DNA of 64,000 bases from Uliginosibacterium gangwonense (GTDB taxonomy: Bacteria > Pseudomonadota > Gammaproteobacteria > Burkholderiales > Rhodocyclaceae): contig SBBQ01000068.1 in the NCBI GenBank assembly GCA_005239635.1, positions 1 through 64,000 on the forward strand, given 5' to 3'. The translations under genes and the position numbers were made by a program. The notes under the pieces were generated by a model. That model did not search any database, had not been told where the DNA came from, and saw only the letters and a program-made list of their open reading frames with translations. Below, piece by piece: positions 1 through 9,365 of this stretch; position 1 is the stretch's first letter, and the number at the start of each line of letters is the position of its first letter.

Positions 1-1568
1 CCGAGCAGCTTAAAAAAGATGCAAAAGGGCAAGACAAATCGACGTGGCTCGATTTGCGTGCGTACAACTTGCCCGGCGTACAAGTAGTAGACGACTACAC
101 GCTACGCATTACCCTGCGCAATAAATATCCGCAGTTTCAGTACTGGCTCACCATGCCGTTTTTTGCGCCCATGCCTTGGGAGGCGGATAAGTTTCATAGC
201 CAAGCCGGCATGGCTGAGCGCAATCTCACGCTTGATTGGTACCCCATTGGCACCGGGCCATACATGCTGACGGAGAACAACCCGAATGCGCGCATGGTGC
301 TCACGCGTAACCCTAACTATCACGGCGACACTTACCCGTGTGAGGGCGAAGCGGCAGACCGTGCAGCGGGTTTGCTGGCGGACTGTGGCAAGGCCTTGCC
401 CTTTATTGACCAAGCTATTTTCACCCGCGAGAAAGAGCAGATTCCCTATTGGAATAAATTTCTGCAAGGTTATTACGATGCCTCGGGCATTAGCTCAGAT
501 TCCTTTGATCAAGCAGTGCAATTCGGCAGTGGTGGCGAGGTTATGCTTACCGATGAAATGCGCGCACAGGGCATACGTCTCAGCACCTCGGTTGCCACCT
601 CCACCTTCTACATGGGCTTTAATTGGTTAGACCCCGTGGTGGGGGGGGGTGAGCCGACCACGGCCATTGCTAATCGCAAATTGCGCCAAGCAATTAGCGT
701 GGCGATTGATCAAGAAGAATTTATTTCCATCTTTCAAAATGGGCGGGGCGTTGCTGCGCAGTCTGCAATTCCACCGGGTATTTTTGGCTACTTGCCCACG
801 CAAGCGGGTATGAACCCAGTGGTGTACGACTGGGTGGATGGCAAGCCACAGCGCAAACCGATTGAAGAAGCCAAGCGTTTGTTGGCAGAGGCTGGCTGGC
901 CGGATGGACGCAATGCCAAAACGGGTGAGCCCTTGGTTTTGTATCTCGATACCACAGATGGCGGCTTAGGCAGCAAGTCACGTATTGACTGGTACACCCG
1001 ACAGTTCCAAAAAATGGGCGCGCAGCTCGTGGTGCGCAGTACGGACTTCAACCGCTTCCAAGACAAAATTCGCAAAGGTGCGGTGCAGCTTTTCTTCTTT
1101 GGTTGGAATGCTGATTATCCAGACCCTGAGAACTTCTATTTCTTGTTGGATGGTCAGCAAACCCGCGTGAAGCATGGTGGTGAGAACTCGGCGAATTACA
1201 GCAACCCAGAGTTTGATCGCCTGTTCGCACAAATGAAGGCCATGGAGAACGGCCCTGCGCGGCAAGATATCATCAACCGCATGAATGCCATTCTGTGGCA
1301 AGACGCACCGTGGATGTGGGGCTTTCATCCCAAGAGCTATGTTCTGCAACACGCTTGGTTGTTTAATCGTAAGCCCAGCAATGTCGGCAACAACGGGCTC
1401 AAATATCAGCGGCTCGACGTAGCGCTGCGTGAGCAGCAACGGGCGCGTTGGAACAAACCGGTGGTATGGCCACTTGTTGCAGGTGCGCTGCTATTGATCG
1501 CACTCGTGTGGCCGGCCATTCGACACTGGCGCCGTAGCGAGCAGGCGCGCGGTGCAACCTCCAATTAA
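1..1568 (+). CDS. ABC transporter substrate-binding protein, family 5 (5' end cut by window)
   Basis: The frame is open from base 3, so the start lies left of the window. The protein looks like the C-terminal two thirds of a DppA/OppA-type solute-binding protein that delivers peptides (or a similar ligand) to an ABC importer. Typical segments are GTGPYMLTENNPNARMVLTRNPNYHG early and an ADYPDPENFYF motif late. Unusually, after the binding domain comes one hydrophobic helix (VVWPLVAGALLLIALVWPAI) and a basic tail (HWRRSEQAR), so the protein is probably tethered to the inner membrane by its C-terminus. A G9 tract at 641-649 lies in frame (codes Gly-Gly-Gly). Partner permease genes are not in the window. 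Family sure; substrate unknown. Confidence 0.85.
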   Translation, partial: EQLKKDAKGQDKSTWLDLRAYNLPGVQVVDDYTLRITLRNKYPQFQYWLTMPFFAPMPWEADKFHSQAGMAERNLTLDWYPIGTGPYMLTENNPNARMVLTRNPNYHGDTYPCEGEAADRAAGLLADCGKALPFIDQAIFTREKEQIPYWNKFLQGYYDASGISSDSFDQAVQFGSGGEVMLTDEMRAQGIRLSTSVATSTFYMGFNWLDPVVGGGEPTTAIANRKLRQAISVAIDQEEFISIFQNGRGVAAQSAIPPGIFGYLPTQAGMNPVVYDWVDGKPQRKPIEEAKRLLAEAGWPDGRNAKTGEPLVLYLDTTDGGLGSKSRIDWYTRQFQKMGAQLVVRSTDFNRFQDKIRKGAVQLFFFGWNADYPDPENFYFLLDGQQTRVKHGGENSANYSNPEFDRLFAQMKAMENGPARQDIINRMNAILWQDAPWMWGFHPKSYVLQHAWLFNRKPSNVGNNGLKYQRLDVALREQQRARWNKPVVWPLVAGALLLIALVWPAIRHWRRSEQARGATSN

Positions 1569-1578
1569 GTGTGCTGCG

Positions 1579-1611
1579 GCTTTGCCAATCCCCCCCCATC
1601 ATTGGCAAAGC
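1579..1611. terminator. Hairpin made of an inverted pair of the dispersed motif
   Basis: GCTTTGCCAAT (1579-1589) and ATTGGCAAAGC (1601-1611) are perfect inverted arms of 11 bp around an 11-nt C-rich loop with a C8 run. It starts 10 bases after the stop of the solute-binding protein and ends 40 bases before yaeQ, the place of a terminator, although no T-run follows. Paired uptake sequences acting as terminators are well known in Neisseria and Haemophilus. Confidence 0.6.
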
Positions 1612-1651
1612 GAGCAATGCAGCCCCTGAACTCGATTTAAAACACTGAACC

Positions 1652-2185
1652 ATGGCACTGAAATCCACCATCTATAAGGCCAACGTCAATATTTCGGACA
1701 TGGACCGGCACTACTATGCCGAGCATGCGCTCACGCTTGCGCGGCATCCTTCCGAAACGGATGAGCGCATGATGGTGCGCCTACTCGCTTTTGTGCTGAA
1801 CGCCGATGAGGCTTTGGTGTTTGGCAAAGGCTTGAGTGCAGACGACGAGCCAGATTTGTGGCGGCGCGATTTAACTGGCGTGATTGAAGAGTGGATTGAA
1901 GTCGGCCTGCCAGACGAACGACGCTTGCGTAAAGCAAGTGGCCGCGCACAGTCAGTCAAAGTCTATTGCTATGGCCGCACGGCGGATATTTGGTGGCAAC
2001 AAAACGTACGCGAATTGGCAAAGGTGCCGCGGCTGCAGGTGTGGCAACTCGGTGAGGGCTGCACCGTTGCCTTAGCGGCGCGTGCGCAACGCACCATGCA
2101 ATGGCAAGTCACCATTCAGGACGGTGAGTTGTGGTTGTCAGACGGTGAGGGCGAGGCAGTGCACGTGGTGCCGAGTGCATTGTGA
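1652..2185 (+). CDS. yaeQ: YaeQ family protein
   Basis: 177 residues, the usual length of the family. The start MALKSTIYKANVNISDMDRHYY and the block ARHPSETDERMMVRLLAFVLNADEALVFGKGLS are characteristic, as is IEVGLPDERRLRKASGRA in the middle. YaeQ is a small soluble cytoplasmic protein with a PD-(D/E)XK-like fold; E. coli YaeQ was reported to suppress an rfaH haemolysin defect, but its biochemical role is unsettled. It stands alone, framed by two hairpins (1579-1611 and 2275-2300). No good Shine-Dalgarno sequence precedes the ATG. One copy of the dispersed motif lies at 2014. Confidence 0.9.
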   Translation: MALKSTIYKANVNISDMDRHYYAEHALTLARHPSETDERMMVRLLAFVLNADEALVFGKGLSADDEPDLWRRDLTGVIEEWIEVGLPDERRLRKASGRAQSVKVYCYGRTADIWWQQNVRELAKVPRLQVWQLGEGCTVALAARAQRTMQWQVTIQDGELWLSDGEGEAVHVVPSAL

Positions 2186-2274
2186 TCGAACACTTAATAC
2201 AGCGTTGTTGGGCGAACAGTGGGTACGCTGAAAGGGCCTGTCCTCATAGGCATGCTGCGTGAAGGCCACAAAGG

Positions 2275-2300
2275 AAAAACCCCGCCGAAGCGGGGTTTTT
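2275..2300. terminator. Bidirectional rho-independent terminator between yaeQ and nrdJ
   Basis: AAAAACCCCGC (2275-2285), loop CGAA, GCGGGGTTTTT (2290-2300). The GC-rich stem is flanked by A5 and T5, so it can terminate convergent transcription from yaeQ (+) and nrdJ (-). Confidence 0.9.
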
Positions 2301-2328
2301 CCCTGGTGCACCTGCCTGTGAAGCCGGT

Positions 2329-5259
2329 TTAGCCACAACTACCAACTGCGCCGCACGCAGTACAGAAGTCACAGCCATCTTTCTTGATCACGGCGTTATT
2401 GCCGCATTCGTTGCACAGCCCGCCTTGCATGAGCCGTGGTTCGTTGTCGTTACGTGGCGCTTCGAGAATGCCCATCTCACGCACTGGGTAGCCTTCATCG
2501 GTCAGAATGCCGAGCATGGCGTAGCGGTGAATGATGAGCCGCGCGATATAAGCCACGGTACTGGGGTAGTTTTGTTGGCGACGGGTGCCCGGCACAAAGG
2601 CCATAAAGTCACCCAGCGGCTCGGGGTAGTTGAGTAGCTTGCGTAACTTCATGCCGATCCACGCCGGATCCATGACGCGCATATCGAGCGACAAGATGCG
2701 GGTGAGGCCATCGAGCGCACGTGGGTAGTTGCCGGACAGCCACACTGAGTACGGACGCGTTTCGCCACCGGGCAGCGTAATTTCTTTCAGGCCCAGCACA
2801 AACTCTTCGCTGGTGGCCGGATTGCTAATATCTACCGTCCAAGACAGCGTGCCGTCGCTACCGGTTTTAGGTTCTTGCACGGCAAACATGTTGTTGAGTA
2901 CAACGTTGTCGTTTTCGCTGGCAAGGTCGTCATGTAAGGCACCGAGTTTTTCGCAGCGGTAACGCACGACTTGTGCAAATGCGGCAACGACACCGGGTGC
3001 GCGTTTGAGTTCGCCATGCGGCGGCAGCGGTAATTCAAACGCATCACCCACGGTTTTTGCCAATACATCGAGCTTGAGTTTGAGCCAGCCCGGGTCGTTG
3101 GCGCGCATGTCCATCGACAATGTTTTAGCGACTGCGCCTAAACCACGCGGTTGGTCTGCGCCATTCACCCACACTTCAAACGGTTTGACGTGCAAGCGGC
3201 CGTCATTGCTGTCGTTTTCAACGTGGCCTACAAACAGTGCAAATTCACCTTGCGGCGTTTTGAGCATGTAGGTCCAGCTCGGGTTGCCGTCCGGCATGTC
3301 GGGGCGGCCCGGCCAACGCAATGAGGCCAATACAGGCGCGGGCAACTGGTGACCAATGGAAAGACGCTTGTTGGCTTCGCTAATAAAAACGTCGTGCGGT
3401 TGTTTTTTGTCGTCTGCGGGTTTGCTCGGCTCCACAGACAGCACCGCGCCCAAAACAGAATTGGGGCGGTAGGTTGCCAAGCCTTTAAGACCCGCTTTCC
3501 ACGCAGCGAGGTAGAGGTCCTCGAATTCTGCGTAGGGGTAGTCTTCCGGCACGTTCACCGTTTTTGAAATGGCGGTGTCGATGTAGGGCGCAACCGCAGC
3601 CACCATGTCTTTGTGTGCCTGCGCAGAAATTTCCAGCGCGGTTACAAAGTAGGCGGGCAGATTGGCAACGTCGCCACCAAGATGTTTGTACAAACGCCAA
3701 GCATAGTCTTCAACGGCATATTCTTTGAAAGTGCCGTCGGCCATGCGCTTTTTGCGCGAGTAGGTGTACGAGAACGGCGGTTCAATACCGTTGCTGGCGT
3801 TGTCGGCAAAAGCCAAGCTAATGGTACCGGTGGGTGCAATCGACAGCAGGTGCGAGTTGCGAATGCCGTGCTTGCGAATCTGCTCTTTAATATGCACAGG
3901 CAGGCGCGAAGCAAAGTTGCCGCCCGCCAAATACAGGTCTGCATTAAACAGCGGAAACACACCGCGCTCTTTTGCCAATTCAACCGAGGCTAAATAAGCG
4001 GCATCACGCATCACTTCAGAAATGCGGGAGGCCATGAGCCGCGCTTCTTGCGTGTCGTAACGTTGGCGCAGCATGATGAGCGCATCGCCCAAACCGGTAA
4101 AGCCAAGGCCCACGCGACGCTTGTTGGCAGCTTCTTGCTGTTGCTGCGTAAGCGGCCAGTTGGTGGCATCCAAGACGTTGTCGAGCATGCGCACCGATAC
4201 CGCTACAGTGTCTTCAAAGGCGGCGAAGTCGAACTCGGCGCGCTCAGTAAACGGCTGGCGCACAAAACGTGTGAGGTTAATTGAGCCCAAGTCACAGCAA
4301 CCATACGGCGGCAGCGGTTGCTCCGCGCACGGGTTGGTGGCTTCAATCGTCTCGCAGTAATACAGGTTGTTGTCGCGGTTAATGCGATCTAAAAACAGAA
4401 TGCCCGGCTCGGCGTGGTCGTAGGTGGAGCGCATGATCTGATCCCACAGATCACGTGCGCGAATTTTGCGGTACACCCACACACCACCTTCGCCATCACG
4501 TTGGCTATCGCGCTGGGCTTCTCGTTGATACGCACCTGCGGCCTTAAACTCGGCAGACGGTTCTGCCTTATGCACCAACTCCACCTCGCCGTCGCATTCA
4601 ACTGCCTGCATAAAGGCATCGGTAACGCCCACAGAAATGTTGAAGTTAGACAGATCACCTTTGTCCTTGGCGTGAATAAAGGCTTCAATATCAGGATGGT
4701 CGCAGCGCAGCACACCCATTTGGGCGCCACGACGTGAGCCTGCCGATTCCACCGTTTCACAAGAGCGGTCGAACACACGCATGTACGACACCGGGCCAGA
4801 TGCACGGCTTTGCGTGCCCTTAACGTGCGCGCCAATGGGGCGAATGCTAGAGAAGTCGTAGCCCACACCGCCACCGCGACGCATCGTCTCGGCGGCCTCA
4901 GCCAAGGCCGTATAAATACCCGGGCGGCCATCGCTAAACTCGGTAATCGAATCGCCCACCGGCTGCACAAAGCAATTGATCAGTGTGGCGGCCAGCGTTG
5001 TGCCTGCCGCAGAGTTAATGCGACCCGCCGGCACAAAGCCCAGTTCCTGCGCTTGCAGAAAGCGCGCTTCCCATTGGTCGCGCTTGTGCTCAGATTCCAC
5101 CGTGGCGAGTGCACGCGCCACGCGACGGCGCACTTCAGCGACGGAGGTTTCATTCCCCTTGGCGTACTTCTCAACCAGAACTTCGCCGGAAATTTCCTGC
5201 GCGGGCAGGACGGCGATTTTTTCTTCCTGGGAGAGGGGAACGAGGTCGATTTGTTGCAT
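2329..5259 (-). CDS. nrdJ: Adenosylcobalamin-dependent ribonucleotide reductase (class II)
   Basis: Reduces ribonucleotides to deoxyribonucleotides with a B12-derived thiyl radical. The 976-residue protein shows the reductase core ([20 protein letters not shown], the substrate site [35 protein letters not shown]), then two related repeats near residues 660-740 and 830-920 (both containing an LSMDMR/LSLDMR...DPxW pattern, as in TSCPD-domain tails), and a C-terminal zinc-ribbon-like segment CNECGN...[14 protein letters not shown] that probably carries the re-reducing cysteines. I place the start at the ATG of MQQIDLVPL because AAGGAG lies just upstream; the frame is open 29 codons further. Three copies of the dispersed motif are inside. 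Regulation: a LexA-like box lies about 195 bp upstream. Confidence 0.95.
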   Translation of the reverse strand: MQQIDLVPLSQEEKIAVLPAQEISGEVLVEKYAKGNETSVAEVRRRVARALATVESEHKRDQWEARFLQAQELGFVPAGRINSAAGTTLAATLINCFVQPVGDSITEFSDGRPGIYTALAEAAETMRRGGGVGYDFSSIRPIGAHVKGTQSRASGPVSYMRVFDRSCETVESAGSRRGAQMGVLRCDHPDIEAFIHAKDKGDLSNFNISVGVTDAFMQAVECDGEVELVHKAEPSAEFKAAGAYQREAQRDSQRDGEGGVWVYRKIRARDLWDQIMRSTYDHAEPGILFLDRINRDNNLYYCETIEATNPCAEQPLPPYGCCDLGSINLTRFVRQPFTERAEFDFAAFEDTVAVSVRMLDNVLDATNWPLTQQQQEAANKRRVGLGFTGLGDALIMLRQRYDTQEARLMASRISEVMRDAAYLASVELAKERGVFPLFNADLYLAGGNFASRLPVHIKEQIRKHGIRNSHLLSIAPTGTISLAFADNASNGIEPPFSYTYSRKKRMADGTFKEYAVEDYAWRLYKHLGGDVANLPAYFVTALEISAQAHKDMVAAVAPYIDTAISKTVNVPEDYPYAEFEDLYLAAWKAGLKGLATYRPNSVLGAVLSVEPSKPADDKKQPHDVFISEANKRLSIGHQLPAPVLASLRWPGRPDMPDGNPSWTYMLKTPQGEFALFVGHVENDSNDGRLHVKPFEVWVNGADQPRGLGAVAKTLSMDMRANDPGWLKLKLDVLAKTVGDAFELPLPPHGELKRAPGVVAAFAQVVRYRCEKLGALHDDLASENDNVVLNNMFAVQEPKTGSDGTLSWTVDISNPATSEEFVLGLKEITLPGGETRPYSVWLSGNYPRALDGLTRILSLDMRVMDPAWIGMKLRKLLNYPEPLGDFMAFVPGTRRQQNYPSTVAYIARLIIHRYAMLGILTDEGYPVREMGILEAPRNDNEPRLMQGGLCNECGNNAVIKKDGCDFCTACGAVGSCG

Positions 5260-5454
5260 CTGAGGCTCCTTGTTGAACATCAGCATACCCCTCAAAAACT
5301 TGCTCCGAAAGCATTGACAGCCTCTTAGGTAGAGGTTCAGCCCCATGCTGTGGGCGATCCGAGCGCAAATGGCGCGGAAAGCCGCGTGTTACCGTTCAAG
5401 AATTGCTCAAACCCTGTTGCTGAGAGCATCTATAAATAATGCTGCATTGCGAAA

Positions 5455-5470
5455 CTGTAATTATGTACAG
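5455..5470. promoter_or_regulatory. LexA (SOS)-like box in the nrdJ upstream region
   Basis: CTGTAATTATGTACAG is an exact CTGT-N8-ACAG and continues as TACAGTA, matching the gamma/betaproteobacterial LexA consensus. On the minus strand it contains CATAAT, a possible -10. It lies in the 337-bp gap 5260-5596 between nrdJ (-) and the small remnant at 5597 (+). I see no cobalamin riboswitch in this gap, nor any other conserved element. Confidence 0.5.
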
Positions 5471-5596
5471 TATAAGTGCAGGGCTAAACCAAGGCAAGTC
5501 GAGTCTGTTTTACCTAAAAACGCGCTTTTCAACGGGAGCAGAAAGAACGCGCCATCAGCTGTTGAGTGAGATTGGTTTCAGTGGGAGGATTAAAAG

Positions 5597-5918
5597 ATGA
5601 CAAATAAATTCTTGGGCGTGTTCGAGTGGTACGAGGCCATTGGCAAATGGCTTGTTGAGAATGCACCGGAGCCGTGGGAGAAGATCGTCATCGACTTTGA
5701 AATAGAGGAGATAGATGACGTATTTCGAATACTGCATCGTTTACTTTCCTCTAGGCTCATCAAAGACTGAAAAACAATTCTTTATCCACGATACAAATTT
5801 CTTTGATTGTTTTTATCAATTGGCTCGCTTCACCAGTACTCCCGAAAATGGGCTGTGCAGAAAAAGTAAATTCACGCTGAACAAAGATGGACGTTACGAA
5901 ACAGATTTCGAATACTGA
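5597..5918 (+). pseudogene. Frameshifted small protein, possibly an immunity protein (DUF600/YezG-like)
   Basis: A good ribosome site (GGGAGG) precedes ATG 5597, which reads MTNKFLGVFEWYEAIGKWLV and ENAPEPWEKIVIDFEIEEID before running out at 5770. The next frame from 5715 reads MTYFEYCIVYFPLGSSKTEK and continues to a stop at 5918. Joined near 5712-5716 by one base change in length, they make one coherent protein of about 106 residues, with the EPWEK...EYxxxYF pattern I associate with DUF600-type immunity proteins of polymorphic toxins. No toxin gene is adjacent. Alternatively the 57-residue first frame is an independent small gene. AT-richer than its neighbours. Confidence 0.45.
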
Positions 5919-6015
5919 ACCATGCGAACGTATTCAGGCCTCTCAGGAGTAGATTGGGCCTAACGCGATAAGTGCAGTTCGCAGAAGGTCGCGCCGACCT
6001 CACGCGAATGCGCGA

Positions 6016-7602
6016 TCAAAGGTCTTGCGTGTCGTGACGGGTGCGGGTGACTTCGACGGAGAAGAGGTCAAACGAGCGACCAATTGGCAAACGATTGAGT
6101 ACGCGTAGTTGCGCCGGCTTTTGGCGCACGGTGACGGAGAAGGTGAGGCCGCTGCTCAAGCGGCCGGGTTCTGCAGCCAAGGCCAAGCGGTTGTTGAGTT
6201 GTGGTGAGCGTGGCAGTAGAAATGCCGGCAGCGGTAGGTGACCGCCAACTATGTGGGCCGGAATGAGCAAGGGCATGGGCTCGGCCGACAAAACTTCAAC
6301 TCCAATTTCAAGCGAGCGACGCATGCCGGTGTGCATGCGTTGCAACACGCCGAGCAAAACGTTGTTGCCGCTATGCGGACGCAAGCCGATTAACTGGCCC
6401 GGATACAGTTGGCCAGAATCACCCGAGATATAACGCAAGCCATAGCCGAGTGCGCTTTCGTTAAGAATGGTCCATTCACTAATGCTGCTCATGGCCTCAA
6501 ATTCGCGGGCCATTGCCAATTCAGTATCCGAAGTATCAGCGTTGCGACGGCTGGCGTGAATGGTGGCCCAAGTGCTGCCAAAGCCGATCATGGCATCGGT
6601 GCGCGGCAAGAACATGCTGCGCGTGTGACGACGTGAGGGTGGCTGCCCCCAGCTGGTGGCGAGGTAGGCCAACAGGTCTTGATAGCCCGGTCGCTCTGCT
6701 GCTTTGGGTAAGCCCACCTTAATGGGCGGCACGCCTGCGGCGAGCGCGGCCATTTGGCCGCTGAGTCGAGTCAAGATAGGTGTGCAGTTCAGCAGCCAAT
6801 CACCATGGTGTGACGCTTCAACGGCGCGACGTGCAGATTGCGCAGCCATGGGGCGGCGAGAATCGACCATAAAGTGGCCATCACCTAAGGCACGCAAGGC
6901 ATTGCCTTGCGCGGGGGTGAGTTCGGCCATGGCGGCGTGACGTTGAATGTAAAACTGTACGTGGTCAAACATGCCCGGCGCTAAACGCGAGGGCTCTGCT
7001 AACGCTAGCAGAAGTGCGCGCACATAGGTTTGGCGCGGTGCTTCACCGAGTTCGCTTTGTTGAATTGATTCAATACCGGCGGCACACAAGGTGAGATACA
7101 ACGAGTGCAGGGCGAGCCATGCATCACTGGGCGGACGTGCGCCCACGCGATACGCCAAGGTAATGCGGCGATAGCAGGTTTGCAGTGCTTGCACCAAACG
7201 TTTGCGTGTCTCGCCACCGTAGGTCACACCAATCCAACGCATGGGCGATCGCTCTGCCAACATCACATCATTTTGCGCGAGCTCGGACAACAATTTGTCG
7301 GCTGCGGCGTAGGCGCGATCGTGAATGTGGGAGAGTGGAACGGTGGGGTGGTGCAGCAGTTTTTCGATGGAGGCGAGAACAGGAACTGAAAATTCGTTGA
7401 TGAGGTCCGCCATGTTTTCGAGGCGGCGGTGGCTCATATCGGGCAGGCGCATGTGCTCGGCTAAGCCTGCAATGCGCAGCGCGCTATCTGCGGGTTTGGC
7501 GTGTACCGGCAGGCTTTCAAGCCAGCCACGTAACGCGTCGCCATCCATGCGTGTACTTACGAATGCAGCGCCGAGCGGTGGCCGAAGAAAACGACGACTC
7601 AT
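6016..7602 (-). CDS. Uncharacterised protein with PilZ-like C-terminal region
   Basis: 528 residues, soluble, no signal peptide or membrane helix. I cannot name the N-terminal 350 residues, which are helical and contain MADLINEFSVPVLASIEKLLHH. The last 150 residues (WTILNESALGYGLRYISGDSG, then YPGQLIGLRPHSG, VLLGVLQRMHTG, LEIGVEVLSAEPMPL) have the alternating strand and glycine pattern of the PilZ-like barrel in many betaproteobacterial c-di-GMP-linked proteins. A classical RxxxR motif is not obvious. It stands alone, with 245 bp of featureless sequence upstream. A role in c-di-GMP signalling is only suggested. Two dispersed motifs are inside (6083, 6513). Confidence 0.5.
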   Translation of the reverse strand: MSRRFLRPPLGAAFVSTRMDGDALRGWLESLPVHAKPADSALRIAGLAEHMRLPDMSHRRLENMADLINEFSVPVLASIEKLLHHPTVPLSHIHDRAYAAADKLLSELAQNDVMLAERSPMRWIGVTYGGETRKRLVQALQTCYRRITLAYRVGARPPSDAWLALHSLYLTLCAAGIESIQQSELGEAPRQTYVRALLLALAEPSRLAPGMFDHVQFYIQRHAAMAELTPAQGNALRALGDGHFMVDSRRPMAAQSARRAVEASHHGDWLLNCTPILTRLSGQMAALAAGVPPIKVGLPKAAERPGYQDLLAYLATSWGQPPSRRHTRSMFLPRTDAMIGFGSTWATIHASRRNADTSDTELAMAREFEAMSSISEWTILNESALGYGLRYISGDSGQLYPGQLIGLRPHSGNNVLLGVLQRMHTGMRRSLEIGVEVLSAEPMPLLIPAHIVGGHLPLPAFLLPRSPQLNNRLALAAEPGRLSSGLTFSVTVRQKPAQLRVLNRLPIGRSFDLFSVEVTRTRHDTQDL

Positions 7603-7847
7603 GCGCCATTTCCTCGTTGAAAGGCGCAGTACGCGACCAACTGGGCTTCGTGTTCCTGCGGGATCATCCTGCTCTCGTATTCGTCAGCTGCTGCAATTTA
7701 TTATTGGGCGCCGTCGTCACACCGAGCGGCACTCTATTATACGAACGGATTAGTGAGCTTGTGTGCCTTGTAGTACATCGTACCCGTGCTTTATTTTGCA
7801 AATAACGCTCAAAACCAGCTCAGAATCGAGAAAAATCATGGTTTGCT

Positions 7848-8675
7848 TCATGGAGCAATACAGTCACGGTAAGCGTGCCATGTGGCGTGACCAATAATCG
7901 GCATGGTGAAAATGAGCCCCACGTAAAACGTGGCGAAGCCAATTACGGTGAGCAGCACAATTAAACTGGCCCACAGCATCATGGTGGGTAGGCTGCGCAC
8001 CATGCAGCCAAAGCTCACGAGCATAGCGGTAATGGCGTCAGTGTCTCGATCAAGCATGAGCGGAATGGAAACTACGCTGGCGGCAAACACCAATGAGGCA
8101 AAGGTGAGGCCAACGCAGAAATACACGGTTAGAAATTCGAGATTTTCTGCGCTGAGGAGTTGTGCGAGAAATCCTTCAAGCGTGGGCATGTCGTTCGAGT
8201 AGAACAACGCAAACGTGACCAGAGATGCGCGAGCCCACAGCAGCATGAGTACAGCCAGCACCGCCGCAAAAACACCAATGTTGCCGAATTTTCCGTTCAA
8301 GGAAAGGATAGTGGGAATCAAGCCGCTGTCGGCTTGTTCGTGACGACGGCTCACGTCATACAAGCCCAAGGCAAGGAAGGGGCCGAGCAACAAAAAGCTG
8401 GTGGTGAGTGTGGAGACGTATTGGTAGGCATAGTTAAACACCATGCCCAAAATAAAGCCGGCAATGGCAAAACAGCAACCGTAAAACAAGCTTTGACCGG
8501 GGTTGTAGCGGAAATCAGACCAGCCTTGTGCCAACCAGCGAAATGGTGCGCTCATGGGCACTTCGCGGATGCGCGAATAGATGCTGTCGTTCGGTTGATC
8601 GACGGCATAGGCAGCAGCATCGTGTTCTGCGGGCGAACGGTTCTGGAGTTCGTCCGGTTGAATCTCCGTCATCAT
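7848..8675 (-). CDS. DUF2189 family integral membrane protein
   Basis: 275 residues with a hydrophilic N-terminus and about six membrane helices. The segment APFRWLAQGWSDFRYNPGQS followed by FYGCCFAIAGFILG, and FLLLGPFLALGLYDVSRRHE later, is typical of the DUF2189 family of alphaproteobacteria and betaproteobacteria. Function unknown. The purine-rich GGGGGGAG sits directly before two successive ATGs; the second (8672) is the better spaced, but I keep the first. Monocistronic as far as can be seen. Confidence 0.8.
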   Translation of the reverse strand: MMTEIQPDELQNRSPAEHDAAAYAVDQPNDSIYSRIREVPMSAPFRWLAQGWSDFRYNPGQSLFYGCCFAIAGFILGMVFNYAYQYVSTLTTSFLLLGPFLALGLYDVSRRHEQADSGLIPTILSLNGKFGNIGVFAAVLAVLMLLWARASLVTFALFYSNDMPTLEGFLAQLLSAENLEFLTVYFCVGLTFASLVFAASVVSIPLMLDRDTDAITAMLVSFGCMVRSLPTMMLWASLIVLLTVIGFATFYVGLIFTMPIIGHATWHAYRDCIAP

Positions 8676-8868
8676 GCTCCCCCCTGGGACCGTTGCTTGC
8701 GCGTTGCGCTAACGGCCAGTGACTGCGGTACATGCGTGTGCACCGTTCTTGCGGCGAGTATGGCACCGGATTTGATGTGGCGCAAATTGTTTGCGGGCTG
8801 ATGCACACGCACCAAAAATTTAGCGTGTGTGCTGCTGCAAAAAAAGGGCGTGGAAGTGTGGGGCAGGG

Positions 8869-9078
8869 TTAAGCGGGAATATCGGGTGTGAGCATGCGCT
8901 CAAGCAAGAGAATGCGATCTTTTAACAGCAGCTTGCGTTTCTTGAGGCGACGCAGCATCAGCTCGTCGGCAGGCGGGGAAGCCTGCAAGCGGGCGATCAC
9001 CTCATCCAAGTCGCGGTGTTCGCTTTGTAATTGATGCAAGCGTACGCGCAAATCGTTATCGGGGAGCGGTGTATCCAT
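8869..9078 (-). CDS. DUF465 (YdcH-like) small protein
   Basis: 69 residues. The pattern LHQLQSEHRDLDEVIARL...LMLRRLKKRKLLLKDRILLLERM is the DUF465 signature: two helices forming a short coiled coil, very common in proteobacteria and of unknown function. The 286 bp upstream (9079-9365), shared with the divergent DUF3567 gene, contain no other feature I can support. Confidence 0.85.
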   Translation of the reverse strand: MDTPLPDNDLRVRLHQLQSEHRDLDEVIARLQASPPADELMLRRLKKRKLLLKDRILLLERMLTPDIPA

Positions 9079-9365
9079 AACTGCTTGATTCAGGCTGCGT
9101 CGTGAAGATGTTCATGGTAAGTCGCAACGCATATAAACACAATCTTCTCAAAGACAGCCTATAAAGAATGAAAGCACATTTTTTGCTGAATTTTGCTGTG
9201 TAGCGTGCTGAGTGGAGGTCAGACCCTTGGATGGTATTAAAACGGTATGTCGAGCTAAGCGAGGGGATCAATATATTTGTATTAGGGACTTGAACTGAAT
9301 AGTTTTGACTCAATCTAATCATTACGGCACGCCAATGGGCAGGCCGCAATTCATAGGAGGTCATC

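Noticed and set aside
978-1439. 153-codon minus frame
   Set aside because: Antisense to the solute-binding protein gene; no ribosome site or family.
5260-5596. Cobalamin riboswitch upstream of nrdJ
   Set aside because: No B12-box-like element found on the minus strand; the gene is not expected to be repressed by its own cofactor.
8160-8801. 213-codon + strand frame
   Set aside because: Antisense to the DUF2189 membrane protein gene and covers its upstream region; no recognisable protein.
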